A stretch of 64,000 nucleotides of DNA from Dama dama (Eukaryota > Chordata > Mammalia > Artiodactyla > Cervidae). The DNA lies in assembly GCF_033118175.1 (NCBI RefSeq), contig NC_083691.1, positions 56,634,001 through 56,698,000 of the forward strand, given 5' to 3'. The notes under the pieces were generated by a model. That model worked only from the letters and a program-made list of their open reading frames with translations, was not told the origin of the DNA and ran no database searches. The translations under genes and the position numbers were made by a program. This document shows positions 1-11,100 of this stretch, in pieces (position 1 is the first letter of the stretch; the number at the start of each line of letters is the position of its first letter).

Positions 1-290
1 CTCTGGACCCTCGTTTGCTCTCTTAAGAAACGTGGAATGAATCTACTGCTTCTTCCATGCTTTGATGAATGATGCTGAAGAAAGCTCTCATGTCCTTCTT
101 GAATCTTTTCTGGTTAAACATCTCCAGTAGAGCGATAAGAAATCCACTAAAAACTCTAGATGTGCTTTTTCTGATGATGAAGACAGCAGTTTTCAATGGA
201 GGCAGTTCCACTAGTTAGGGGCCATCTTAGAAATGTTGGGGGGATGTTTTGCTTGTTATGATGATTGTGGGGTGCAATTGCCATAATGTG

Positions 291-493
291 GGCTTCCCAG
301 GTGGCGCAGTGGTACAAAATCCACTTGCCAAGGCAGGAGACCTGGGTTTGATCCCTGGGTTGGGAAAATCCTCTGGAGGAGGAAATGGCAACTCGCTCCA
401 GTATTCTTGCCTGTTAAATCCCATGGACAGAGGAGCCTGGCGGGCTACAGTCCATGGGGTCGTGAAGAGTCGGACACAACTGAGCAGGCACAT
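291..493 (+). mobile_element. Bov-tA SINE
   Basis: tRNA-Glu-like head (ggcttcccaggtgg) joined to a Bov-A unit ending near gagtcggacacaactgagc. Full-length form. Confidence 0.9.
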
Positions 494-919
494 GCAAGCA
501 CTGGTGTATTGTTGGCAGGAGTAGGGCTAGGGCCACCAAGAAAGGTTGGGATCCCAGTGGGAAAAAAATGAACTGGAGGTGGGTAGATGGGCAAAAAGCC
601 TTTGCACAGGATTTGTGTTGGTGTGTGATACAGCAGGGCCCTGTGCTCCCTTCTCCATCACCTGCCTGATAACTAGAGTCAACATCCCCTGTCTCGCTGG
701 TCCTGGGATGCCAGATGTCCTGGGAAGTAAGTGACAGCCTTGTACTTCAAATATCTGGATATTCATTTCATTTATGTAAAATCTTATTTATAATTATCTG
801 AGTCTAGAACACTGTCTTATGTAATCATAGATCAGTTTCTGTAAATTTTTTAAAAAACTGGGTCCTTTTATTTTTTAAATAGTATTAACATTTATATAAG
901 CTAGTTTTTTTTTGTGTGT

Positions 920-1016
920 GTGTTGTTCAGTTGCCAAGTTGTGTCCAACTCTTTGAGGCCCCATGGACTGCAGCATGCCAGGGTTCCTTGCCCTTCAACA
1001 TCTCCTGGAGTTTAGA
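920..1016 (-). mobile_element. BovB LINE 3' fragment
   Basis: Begins gttgttcagttgcc and continues past the part shared with Bov-A into the BovB-only stretch (aacatctcctggagttt). Confidence 0.75.
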
Positions 1017-1071
1017 ATGAATATATGTTATTTTATTATAATTTAACTGTCATTTTTCTTTTTCCCGTACT

Positions 1072-1440
1072 AGGTTAGATCAGAGTCTTAGTCCATCTGA
1101 GTTGCAATAACAAAATACCAAAGCCTGGATAGTTTATAAACACCAGAAATTTATTTCTTACAGTTTTCGAAACTTGAAGTCCTAGATCAAGGTGCCAGCA
1201 TGTTTGGATGAAGGCTCCTTTTCAAGTCACAGAATTCTCCTTGTATCCTCACATGGCAAAAGAGAAGGGCCGAGGCAATCTCTGGAGCCTCTTCTGTATA
1301 TAAGGCACGAATCTCATTCATGAGGGTTTCACCTTCATGATTTAAGGATCTACCCAAGCCCCCACAAAGTAATACCATCACCTTTGAGGGTGAGGATTTC
1401 TACGTATGAATTTGGAGGTGGAGGGGACAACTATTCAGAC
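1072..1440 (-). mobile_element. Old interspersed repeat, family not assigned
   Basis: The widespread mammalian 'aataacaaaataccaaagcc ... agaaatttatttcttacagt ... cctcacatggca' sequence. Related copies occur at 1797-2310, 29940-30370 and 51600-52480. I cannot assign the family without a library. Confidence 0.5.
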
Positions 1441-1457
1441 TTTGTGAAGTGAACCCA

Positions 1458-1660
1458 TTAGTCGCTCAGTTATTTCTGACTCTTTTGTGACCCCATGGAC
1501 TGTAGCCTGCCAGGCTTCTCTGTCCATGGAATTCTCCAGGCAAGAATACTGGAGTGGGTTGCCATACCCTTCTCCAGGGGATTTTCCTGACCCAGGGATC
1601 GAACCTGGGTCTCCTGTGCTGCAGGCGGATTCTTTATCATCTGAGTCACCAGGGAAGCCC
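1458..1660 (-). mobile_element. Bov-tA SINE
   Basis: Reverse-oriented Bov-A unit (gtcgctcagttatttctgac) followed by the complement of the tRNA head ending ccagggaagcccc. Confidence 0.9.
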
Positions 1661-1796
1661 CAGAGAAGTTAGTAATTTATGTTTTTTAGGTTCAAGAACT
1701 AACACATTATATTCTCTATGAATTTAATTTCATATATCAAAAAGGAGTTTATATAATATTTACTCTAATGTAAAACAAAATATAATAATGTATGTG

Positions 1797-2310
1797 TTAG
1801 TTTCCTATTGCTGCTTTTTAATAAATTACTTCGTGGTTTAAAATAACATAAATTTATTGTATTAGAGTTCAGTTGTCAGAAGCCAGAAATGGAGGGTTCA
1901 CTAAGTTTAAATCAAAGTGTCATCAGTGCCATGCTCCCCCTGGGGGCTCTTGGAGGAGCAGCCATACCCCTGCCTTCTCCAGTTTCTAGAGGGCATCTGC
2001 CTTTCACCTTGCTCCTTCCTCCTACTTCAAAGCCAACCATATAGCATCTTCAAATGTCTCTCTGAGTCTAACCTTCTTGCTTCCATTGTTACATCTCCAC
2101 CTGACATTGACCACCTCCCTAACTCCCTCTTATAAGGATTCTTATGATTTCATTGGGCCAACCAGACAATCCAGGGATAACCTCCCTCTCTCAAGAGGTT
2201 TAATTTAATCACACTTGCAAACTCCCTTTTGTCATGTAAGATAATATATTCACAGGGCTGCGGAGTAGGACCTGAGTATCTTTGGGGAACCATTTTTCTG
2301 TCTATCATAT
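1797..2310 (-). mobile_element. Old interspersed repeat, family not assigned
   Basis: Starts gttagtttcctattgctgc and shares the internal pattern of the repeat at 1072-1440, diverged. Confidence 0.4.
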
Positions 2311-2317
2311 TTTAAAA

Positions 2318-2580
2318 TTTATTTATTTATTTATTTAGGCTGCCCTGGGTCTTTGTCAGTTTGTGTAGGCTTTCTCTAGTTGTGGCGTGCTGGCTTCTCA
2401 TTGCGGTGGTTTCTCTTGTTGCAGAGCACAGGCCAAAGGCATGTCTGCTTCAGTAGTTGCAGCTCTCAGGCTCAGTAGTTGTGGCATACGGGTTTAGTTG
2501 CTCCACGGCATGTGGAATATTCCCGAACCAGGGACTGACCTCATGTCCCCTGCCTTCTCATCTACTGCACTGCCCTCTAC
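2318..2580 (-). mobile_element. CHR-type tRNA-Glu SINE
   Basis: T-rich (A-tail complement) start, then ctgccctgggtctttg, ggctttctctagttgtgg and a tRNA-like end. Confidence 0.85.
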
Positions 2581-2586
2581 CATGTT

Positions 2587-2640
2587 TTAATAATATAATA
2601 TATTAAATAATATAATATAATATATATTAAATAATATAAT
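2587..2640. repeat. AT-rich simple repeat
   Basis: Run of taatataata/ttaaataa units directly abutting the CHR SINE. Confidence 0.7.
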
Positions 2641-3026
2641 CTTGTTCTGAGAAGGTTGAGACTCACCGTTGAAACTAAAGCACCAGGCTTGATGCTCCTT
2701 GATGTCTTCCTTGACCTTGGGTTGGGCTGAACTGTGTGTCCAGAGAAGAATGAGGTCATCTCTACCAGGCAGAGCTGCTGGCTCCCAAGGGTAGACCCTG
2801 GCTATTGCCAGGCAACGTGGGTGCAGACATTCATTTGAGACTAACCTGAAGAACTCCTATTTAATCATTTATTTTCCCCCAAGAGCATGGGATGTTTACT
2901 TTTGGGGGCACCCAATTTTAAATGTCTTAATGTGCTTTGCCCTTTGGGCTAGATCAGAGTTTGCTGAATTATTCTCTAGTTCCAGGAACTATGTGTTATG
3001 ACCTAAAGACTGGGATACATGGAGAG

Positions 3027-3232
3027 GGCTTCCCAGGTGGTGCTAGCCACCCGCCGACGCAAGAGACACAAGAAAATTGGGTTCGATCCCTGTGTCAGGA
3101 AGATCCCCCGGAGGAGGGCCTGGCAACCCACTCCGTATCCTTGCCTGGAGAATCCCAGGGACAGAGGAGCCTAGCGAGATACCATCCATGGAGTCGCGAA
3201 GAGTCAGACATGACTGAAGTGACGTAGCATGC
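3027..3232 (+). mobile_element. Bov-tA SINE
   Basis: Head gggcttcccaggtgg to gagtcagacatgactgaagt. Confidence 0.9.
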
Positions 3233-3506
3233 ATGCAAGGTCTGACAGATGATTCTCCAGCTGCTTCCAAGAGCAAAGAAGCATCAGGAGATACAGTTAA
3301 TTTGAAGACACATTAGAATTTCGAATGTATCTTGATGGTTTTGGGGAAGAAAATGGACAGAATAAATAAAATAAATTTGCCATCATTTAGTAAGTTCTGT
3401 ATGGACACAGCCAAGTGTTGGGCCATGTCCATTGTACCTATTATCTCATTTACCAGTGAGACAGAAATTATCACCCTTGTTTTACAGGTACTATCTCAAA
3501 GTTGTC

Positions 3507-3711
3507 CCACTAAGTTGCTTCAGTCATGTCTGACTCTTTGCGATCCTATGGACTGTAGCCTGCCAGGCTCTTCTGTCCATGGGATTCTCTAGGCAAGAAT
3601 ACTGGAGTGGGTTGCCATTCCCTTCTCCAGGGGATCTTCCCCACCCAGGGATCGAACCCCGGTCTCTTATTTCCCCTGCATTGGCGGGCAAGTGCCACCT
3701 GGAAAGCCCAC
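3507..3711 (-). mobile_element. Bov-tA SINE
   Basis: ccactaagttgcttcagtca at the Bov-A end, gccacctggaaagccc at the tRNA end. Confidence 0.9.
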
Positions 3712-4220
3712 GGTCCTAGAAGGCTCAAAATTCAAATGCAGACCTGTCTAACCCAGAAGCCAGTGCTTGTAAACTAGTACACTTACAGAAACCCAGAGCA
3801 CAGAAATCTGTAAATAGATGCATCCCAGGAACTAAAAATATTATCTGGAAGATAAGCCATAGCTCCAGATCTGCAAATGTCTCTCTTTTCAACCTCAGTG
3901 AGAGCTGCCTGGTGATCAAGATGAGCGATATCCAGTTCAATAGCTGGGATTTTAGACTAATCCTTCCAATGTCCTCATTCTTGGGAAAGAAGGTATTGGT
4001 ACTTTTCTGGTAGCAGACATAATGTTTAAGGTAGATTTGACAGAATGATAATAGACATGAGGGCTTTCATCTTTAAAGCCAGCCTCCTTTCATAACACAT
4101 CCTAGGGTCCAACATACCTACATTCATCAGAGAATGCTCAGACCTCCATGCCCTGGGTGGGGCACTATGGGAGAGCCACGGAATATTAGAGAAGAGGGAG
4201 GCCCTTTGGAGCCTAGAGAG

Positions 4221-4421
4221 TACGTAGTCGCTCAGTCATGTCCGACTCTTTGCGACCCTATGGACTCTAACCCGCTGGGCTCCTCTGTCCATGGGATTCT
4301 CCAGGCAAGAATACTGGAATGGGTTGCCATTCCCTACTCATGGGATCTTCCCGAGCCAGGGATTTAACCTGACCCTCCTGAATTGCAGGCAGATTCTTTA
4401 CTGTCTGAGCCACAAGGGAGG
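4221..4421 (-). mobile_element. Bov-tA SINE in SMYD1 upstream flank
   Basis: tagtcgctcagtcatgtccg to gagccacaaggga. It ends about 115 bp before the first promoter E-box. Confidence 0.9.
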
Positions 4422-4534
4422 AGAGAGGTTATATATATTGGCAAAGGGTCAATTTAGCATCTGTTACTTTCTGCCAATAGTCTACCCATGGAGGAAACAA
4501 GGGGCCCATCTCACTTGAGAAAGTCCAAGCCTGA

Positions 4535-4936
4535 CAGCTGAAGGGTCCCAGAGCAGCAAGCATCACCTCGCCTCTTCTCTTGGACCACTTCAGCTGTCTC
4601 TGCTTTGGATTGACAGAGGCATCTGGTTGCTAAAAATACCCTACTGACCAAGTGCTGCCCATTCCAACTAAAGCTGAGCATGACTGCAATCCAGGACTTA
4701 ACTACTCTTTGCAAAGGAACTTTTCCAAAGTTTTCAGGCCCAATTTGAGAAGCACAACAGCCCATGGTCTTTTTCTACTTTGTCAGCTTGGCTGGGCGGT
4801 GGCGGGGATCCTTCCCAGATCAGTGTCCTCTGGCCTGCCCCATCCCGGTCACAGGAAAAGAAGCAGAAGGGGGAGTGAGAGAGGGCCCAGGGGCTGGAGG
4901 GGGTAGGGAAGGGGAGGTGCTTGTCCATTTATAGAC
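4535..4936 (+). promoter_or_regulatory. SMYD1: SMYD1 proximal promoter candidate with muscle-type sites
   Basis: Seen on the + strand: E-boxes CAGCTG at 4535-4540 and 4591-4596; a near-consensus MEF2 site CTAAAAATAC at 4630-4639; a GC box GGGCGG at 4794-4799; and CCATTTATAG at 4927-4936, which reads both as a one-off CArG box and as a TATA-like element. A start about 25-30 nt after the last would leave a 5' UTR of roughly 75 nt before the ATG at 5032. MEF2, SRF and MyoD control of SMYD1 is established in other mammals; their use of these exact sites is inference. Confidence 0.55.
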
Positions 4937-5031
4937 GTGCTCTTTGGGATGCTGAAGGTGCTGAAATAGCTGCGAGGACAAGGGACTTGGCTCAGTGTTA
5001 GATATCTGCCGAGCTGCCTGAAGACTCTGAG

Positions 5032-5168
5032 ATGACAATAGGGGAAATGGAGAATGTGGAGGTCTTCACTGTTGAGGGCAAAGGCAGAGGTCTGAAGGCC
5101 ACGAAGGAGTTCTGTGCTGCCGACATCATCTTCGCGGAGCGGGCTTATTCCGCTGTGGTTTTTGACAG
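5032..5168 (+). CDS. SMYD1: SMYD1 coding exon 1 (residues 1-46, last codon split)
   Basis: The ATG at 5032 opens MTIGEMENVEVF; a second in-frame ATG (M6) follows 15 nt later. The upstream ATG is chosen because MTIG..MENVEV is the conserved start of the long form. Base -3 is G, an adequate start context. The exon ends in AG before the donor gtatgg at 5169, a phase-2 intron; Ser46 is completed by exon 2. It encodes the first strands of the split SET domain (GKGRGLKAT, the cofactor-binding GxG region). Confidence 0.95.
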
Positions 5169-8100
5169 GTATGGAATTGGGTTGTTGCCTTCTTTCCTCC
5201 TGGTGATTTGGCCAGTGCCACACTCTCAAATACTTTGCTCTCAAATTTGAGGGAGAGTAGCACTGACATATATACACTACTGTGTGTAAAATAGGTGGTT
5301 AGTGGGAAGCTGCTATATAACACAGGGAGCTCAGCCTGGTGATCTATGATGGCCTGGAGGGGTGGGATAGGGGTGGGGTGGGAGAGAGACTCAAGAGGGA
5401 GAAGGTATATGTATACATGTAGCTGATTCCCATTGTTGTATGGCAGAAGCTAACACAACATTGTAAAGCAATTATCCTCTAATTAATAAAATGAAAAAAT
5501 AATCATGGAAAGGGATGAAATTCATGTGGCTGTTGATAATGAAGGGTACATGCACAGCTAACTGTTTGCTGGCATTACTTTTTCTGCAAAGGGTCAGGGT
5601 CAATGGGATTTACTCTGGTGCCTAGGAGGGTTGCAAAGGTGATTGAAGGCTTTAGGGCATGCTCTCAGAACACTGGGCTTCCCTGATGGCTCAGACGGTA
5701 GAGAATCTGCCTGTAATGCAGGAGACCTGGGTTCAATCCCTGGGTGGGGAGGATCACTTGGAGAAGGAAATGGTTACCCACTCCAGTTTTCTTCCCTGGA
5801 GAATCCCATGGACAGAGGAACCTTGCGGGCTACAGTCCATGGGGTCGCAAAGAGTTGGACATTACTGAGTGACTAAGCACAACACAAGCACTCAGAACAT
5901 AAGTGAACTTGGCCGAGTGGGAGTGCTGTGTGTGGAGACGGTAGAGGGAAAGGGAGTGAAAAGGGGGTGTGGTGTCTAGGAGACAGTCTCCTATGGAAGG
6001 CTCCATGTTGTTTTGCTTCTGAGGTGTAATAATTATATTAGAGGATTAAGTAATTGCTGAGACTTTAAAAAAGTAACTGCAAACACACAAGTAACACCGG
6101 AATCCATTTACCTTTTAAAATTAGAATATCACCAATGAACTGTAATCCTGTTTCACCTTTCCCCCTTTCCCACCCCTGGTCCCAGTTCCCTCTGTCTTTC
6201 TTCAGAGGTAATCCTTGTTTTGATTTTAATGTGTTTCCTTCTAGAATGTTCTTGTACTATTATATCTCTCTACCTACATACATATATATATACTTACCAA
6301 AATGCATAGCTAGTTTGTTTTTTCTTTTTAACAGAAATGGTAATTTTTTTTTCCTGGCCACACTGTGTGGCTTGGGGGAATCTCAGTTCCCTGACCTGGG
6401 ATTGAACCTGGGACATGGCAGTGAAAGCACAGAATCCTAACCACTACGTCACCAGGGAACTCCCAATAATATCATACTTTCAATGTTATCCTTGAACTTG
6501 TTCCTTTCACTAAACAACATGGTTTGATATTTATCCTCATGGAAACTGTTAAGTCTATAGCCACTTCTTTTAAATCTTCAAAGATCTGTGAGGTTTTTTT
6601 TCTTTTTTTTTTTTTTTGCCCACATGTAAGTCTATCCATTTTGGTCCATATGCTATATGGACCACCAATTTTAACTGCTGTGGGTATTTTACCATATGAA
6701 TATATGAACTTTTGAAAATCTATTGCCCTGTTGAGAGACATTTGGTGGTTTCCAATTTTTCATAAAAGCAAATGTTTTTGTGATTGAAATCCTTGACCGA
6801 GTCCACTTGCATACATGTGTGATTATTCGCTAGGCTAACTCGCTAGGAGAGAAATCACTGTGCGGTTGGGGTGTGCTGTTTTCCATTTTAATAGGCCCTC
6901 CAAAGCGAATCTATTAAATTTACATTCCCATTTCCCCTACAGTCCTGTCCATACTTGACCATCGCACTTTTGCATGCATGTGTGCTCAGTTGCTTTAGTT
7001 GTGTCCGACTCTTTGCGACCCCATGGTCTGTAGCCCGTCAGGCTCCTCTGTCCATGGGATTCTCCAGGCAAGAATACTGGAGTGGGTTGCCATACACTCC
7101 TACAGCGGATCTTCCCGAACCAGTAGTGATAATCTTTATTTAAAAAAACCCCTCTACTGTGATAACATTATGACAATATTCTCTGAGTCCCCAAATTGGG
7201 GTGACCTGACTGACACTGACGTGGTCTTAATTAAGATGGCCTCTGATAACCTAGATTTCTTGGTTGACTCACTGTATGACCATCCTAAGAATAGGCACAG
7301 CTTTTCAGGGATAATTTAGGTAGCATTCAAATTCTCATTTCTTCCTGCCCACCAAGACCTTCAGGGAAAAGGCTGTGAATGGTGTATGTGGCTAGCTATA
7401 GCTGAGGAATTTAGAGAGGCTGAGATGACAGTAATACTTCTTCAGGGGGAGTGTGTCTTACTTTATTTACTTGTGTGGGTGTGTTGGGGGCAGTTGAGGA
7501 ATCAATTGGATTCAGAATTAAGACAGAAAAAGCTAGAAACACAGGAACTCTGAACAATGATCTTAGTACTACTACTGAGTCACCATCTTGCCTTTTATAG
7601 AACATCCATGGGTGTTCCTAAAAACCAATATTGCCAATCAGTTTCCCTTTCAAGAGTGTCTGAAGTTGAGTGGATTTTGCTTCTGTTACAAGAGTAAAAC
7701 TCAGGAAGAAAAAAATGTATCTTCACATGAAGCTAACATTGACATGGTTGTCTATTTCCTTCCAGCTTATTTTAAAATGTTGTTGTTGTTTAGTCATTAA
7801 GTCATGTCTGACTCTTTGTGACCCCACAGGCTCCTCTATCCATGGGATACTAGAGTGTGTTGCCATTCCCTTCTCCAAGGGATCTTCCCAAGCCAAGGAT
7901 TGAACCTGAGTCTCCTGCATTGGCAGGTGGATTCTTTACTACTGAGCCACCAAGGAAACCCATTTTAAAACATAGGTTTCATTTATTTGTACTATTAGTT
8001 GGGATCTTATCTAAACTTCGAGCATGCCCAGTCATGTCTGACTCTTTGGGACCCCATGGACAGTAGCCCACGAGGCTACTGTCTGCAGAATCTTCCAGAC

Positions 8101-11100
8101 AAGATTACTGGAGTGAGGTGCCATTTCTAACTCCCGGAGATCTTCCTGGCCCAAAGGGATTGAACCTCCCCCTCTTGTGTCTCTTGCGCTGGCAGGCAGA
8201 TTTTTTTTACCACTTCCCGACCTGGAAGATTTTCATTTAATGATTTAGGTATCTTCTGTGTTACTATACTCTCTTTGTAGAGTTTAAGACTGCATACTTT
8301 CTGACCATTCCTTTATAACTGGACATTCAGATTGTTTACATGTTTTTTTTATTATAAAAAATTCATCATTCATTTTAAGCAATAACTATATAAAAACAGC
8401 TTTAGTGCATGTTGCAGATAAAATGCTAATCAAATCTTATTGTTATAATAGTAATAAAGATTAGGATGATTAGAGTAAATGCTCTTTAAAATGATTTAAA
8501 AAATAAAAAGGATTATTTTTAAAAGTGATTTACCCAGTACACCTGAAACTAATACAACATTTCAAGTCAACTATATTTCAATAAAAAAGAAAGAAATATA
8601 GAAATTGAAATGACTGCTTTATAGTTAAAAAATAAGTGATACAATCAAACTTATCACTGCAAAGATGAGGGAACTGCTCGGGTGTACCTGAGACAGCCTG
8701 GAGAAGCTTCAGAGGAAAGCTTTGCTCATCCTATCCTCACTCCAATTTTAGGCTCCTGGTGAGATTCAGCCACTGTAAGGGAGAAACCTGACTGGGGAGG
8801 TAGGACCAGGTGACCCACAAAAGTCACCTTATGAAAGAAGCATTTTCTAACACTGTGTTACTGCAAACCAGGCTATCTGTATTAACTTCCAAAGACAAAA
8901 ATGAAGATTTTATCTTTAGTTGAGTAGTGCATTAAATGAAAATCTCTTCTTGCAAACAATACATGAAATATATATGTATGTATATATATATATTCTGTAA
9001 ATCATTACAGGGCTTCCCAGGTGGCACAGTGGTAAAGAATCTGCCTGCCAATGCAGGAGACGCAACAGACGAGGGTTTGATCCCTGCATCAGGGAGATTC
9101 CCTGGAGTAGGAAATGGCAACCCATTCCAGTATTCTTGCTTAGAAAATTCCATGGACAGAGGAGTCTGGCCAGCTAAAGTCCATGGGATTGTAAAGAGTC
9201 AGAAATGACTGAGTGACAGCACACACACGAACATACATGAAGCATTACAATAAATGAGCCCCTGTGAAAACACCATCCTACTTAACTAGAACATTCTATT
9301 ACATTCATCTTGCCTATCTTTCCCTATCCTGTCCCATACTTACCCCAAAGGTAACTACAGTAGTATCCTGAATTTCGTGTTACTTATTCCCCTGTGTTTT
9401 CAATGACAGTTTTGTCATGTATGTACATATTCCTAAACAATATATAATTTAGTTTTTATAGCTTGTTTTTCATCTTTTAAACCAAGGTATACAGTTATAG
9501 GTGGTTTTATGCTCTTAGTTCTTTCATTTAAATGTTCTTCTATTATTTATCCATATGGTTTTCTGTAACTAACAAAATGAGTAAGCTCTGTATGTGTATG
9601 TACCACAATTTATGTTTCCATCCTCCTGCAAGTAGTTGCTATGGACATTTTTGTTTGTATCTCTTGGTGAACAGATACATGGGGTGTGTATCCTAGGAGT
9701 GGAATTTCTGGTTCATAATGCATGAGATATTTAGCTTTAAAATATAATGCTGCACTGTGTCATGTTGACTTGCAAGTTGAATTGTGTCTTTGCTAGAATA
9801 GTCTGGGCTTAGCATTCAGAGCAGCTCTCCAGGCCCTTATTATATAGCCCTTAGTCTGGTTAGAATCTCTTTAATTTGGTTGGTTGGAAAAACAGGTCAC
9901 CTGCTTAAACATAAGAGGCCAAGAATAAAACAGAGATCATCCATTGAGACTTGGCAAGTGTGCAGCACTTGGGCACCAGGATCCCTGGTAGACATGGCTA
10001 ATCAGCCAGGCAACACCTTCTTCCTGAACTCCAACTTGGCCTCACTGTTCTAACAGGGTACCCCAGACAGCCACTGTGAATCAACTGAAACTGATGTTTA
10101 GAAGGGAGCCTGTGTGTCATGCTTTTTGGGGATTCTGAGTTTCATGCTGGAAAGGGATGAAGGCAAAGTAGGTGGATAAGGTCAATTTACCAAGGAGTCG
10201 TCTTTCATGGATTTGGTCTTTGAAAGTGGGTGTGACCCCAAGCATGGTGGATGAGCTTGAGTTGTTCAAGGTTTCTCTCTTCTCCTTTTGCTCTGCACTT
10301 AACTTTACATAGGCTTATTTGTCCCGCGGCATGTGGGAATCTTCCCTGATCAGGGATTGAACTTGTGTCTTCCTGCAATGGCAGACAGATTCATTTTTAG
10401 GAGCTTCCCTGGTGGCTTGGATGGTAAAGAATCTGCCTGCAATGCAGGAGACCCCAGTTTAATCCCTGGGGGAAGATCCCCTGAAGAAGGAAATGGCAAC
10501 TCACTCCAGTATTCTTGCCTGAAGAAATTCATGGACAGAGGAGCCTGGCGGACTACTGTCAACAGGGTTGCAAAGAGTTGGACACTTTCACTTTGACACA
10601 GGAAAAAAATGTTTATAATAATAAACCAATGTGTTAGTTTCCTTTGTTGTTGTTGTTTAGTCACTAAGTTGTGTCCGACTCTTGCAACTTCATGGACTGT
10701 AGACTGCCAGGTTTTTTTTTTGAAAGTTCTTGACCAACTCCTAAATAATTCTGTTTAAAGAGCTGGAAGTGCCCAAGAGAACCTATCTATCTATCTGAGC
10801 AGGTAAAAACAAAGATGAAAATATGAGAAAAAGAAAGATTTTTTTTAAACTTTTTATTTTGTATTAGAGTATAGTCAATTAACAAGCAAAGTTGTGATAG
10901 TTTTAGGTGAACAGCGAAGGGACTTAGCCATACACATACATGTATCCATTCTCCCTCAAACGCCCTCCCATCCAGGCTGCATATAACATTGAGCAGAGCT
11001 CCCTGTGCTATACGGTAGGTCCTTGTGGGTTATCCATTTTAAATATAGCAGTGTGTACAGATCCATCCCCAATTCCCTAACTATCCCTTCTCCTCATCCT

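Noticed and set aside
227..493. Numerous 60-100 codon frames containing motifs such as RQEYWSGLP or SSLENPMDRG
   Set aside because: These are translations of Bov-tA/Bov-A SINEs, repeated in the same form across the window; not genes.
5032..5250. SMYD1 exon 1 frame read through as a 72-residue protein
   Set aside because: Conservation stops at Asp45/Ser46, exactly at the gtatgg donor.
9009..9090. tRNA gene signal in the heads of Bov-tA and CHR SINEs
   Set aside because: The heads derive from tRNA-Glu but are fused to SINE bodies and diverged; none forms a clean free-standing tRNA gene.
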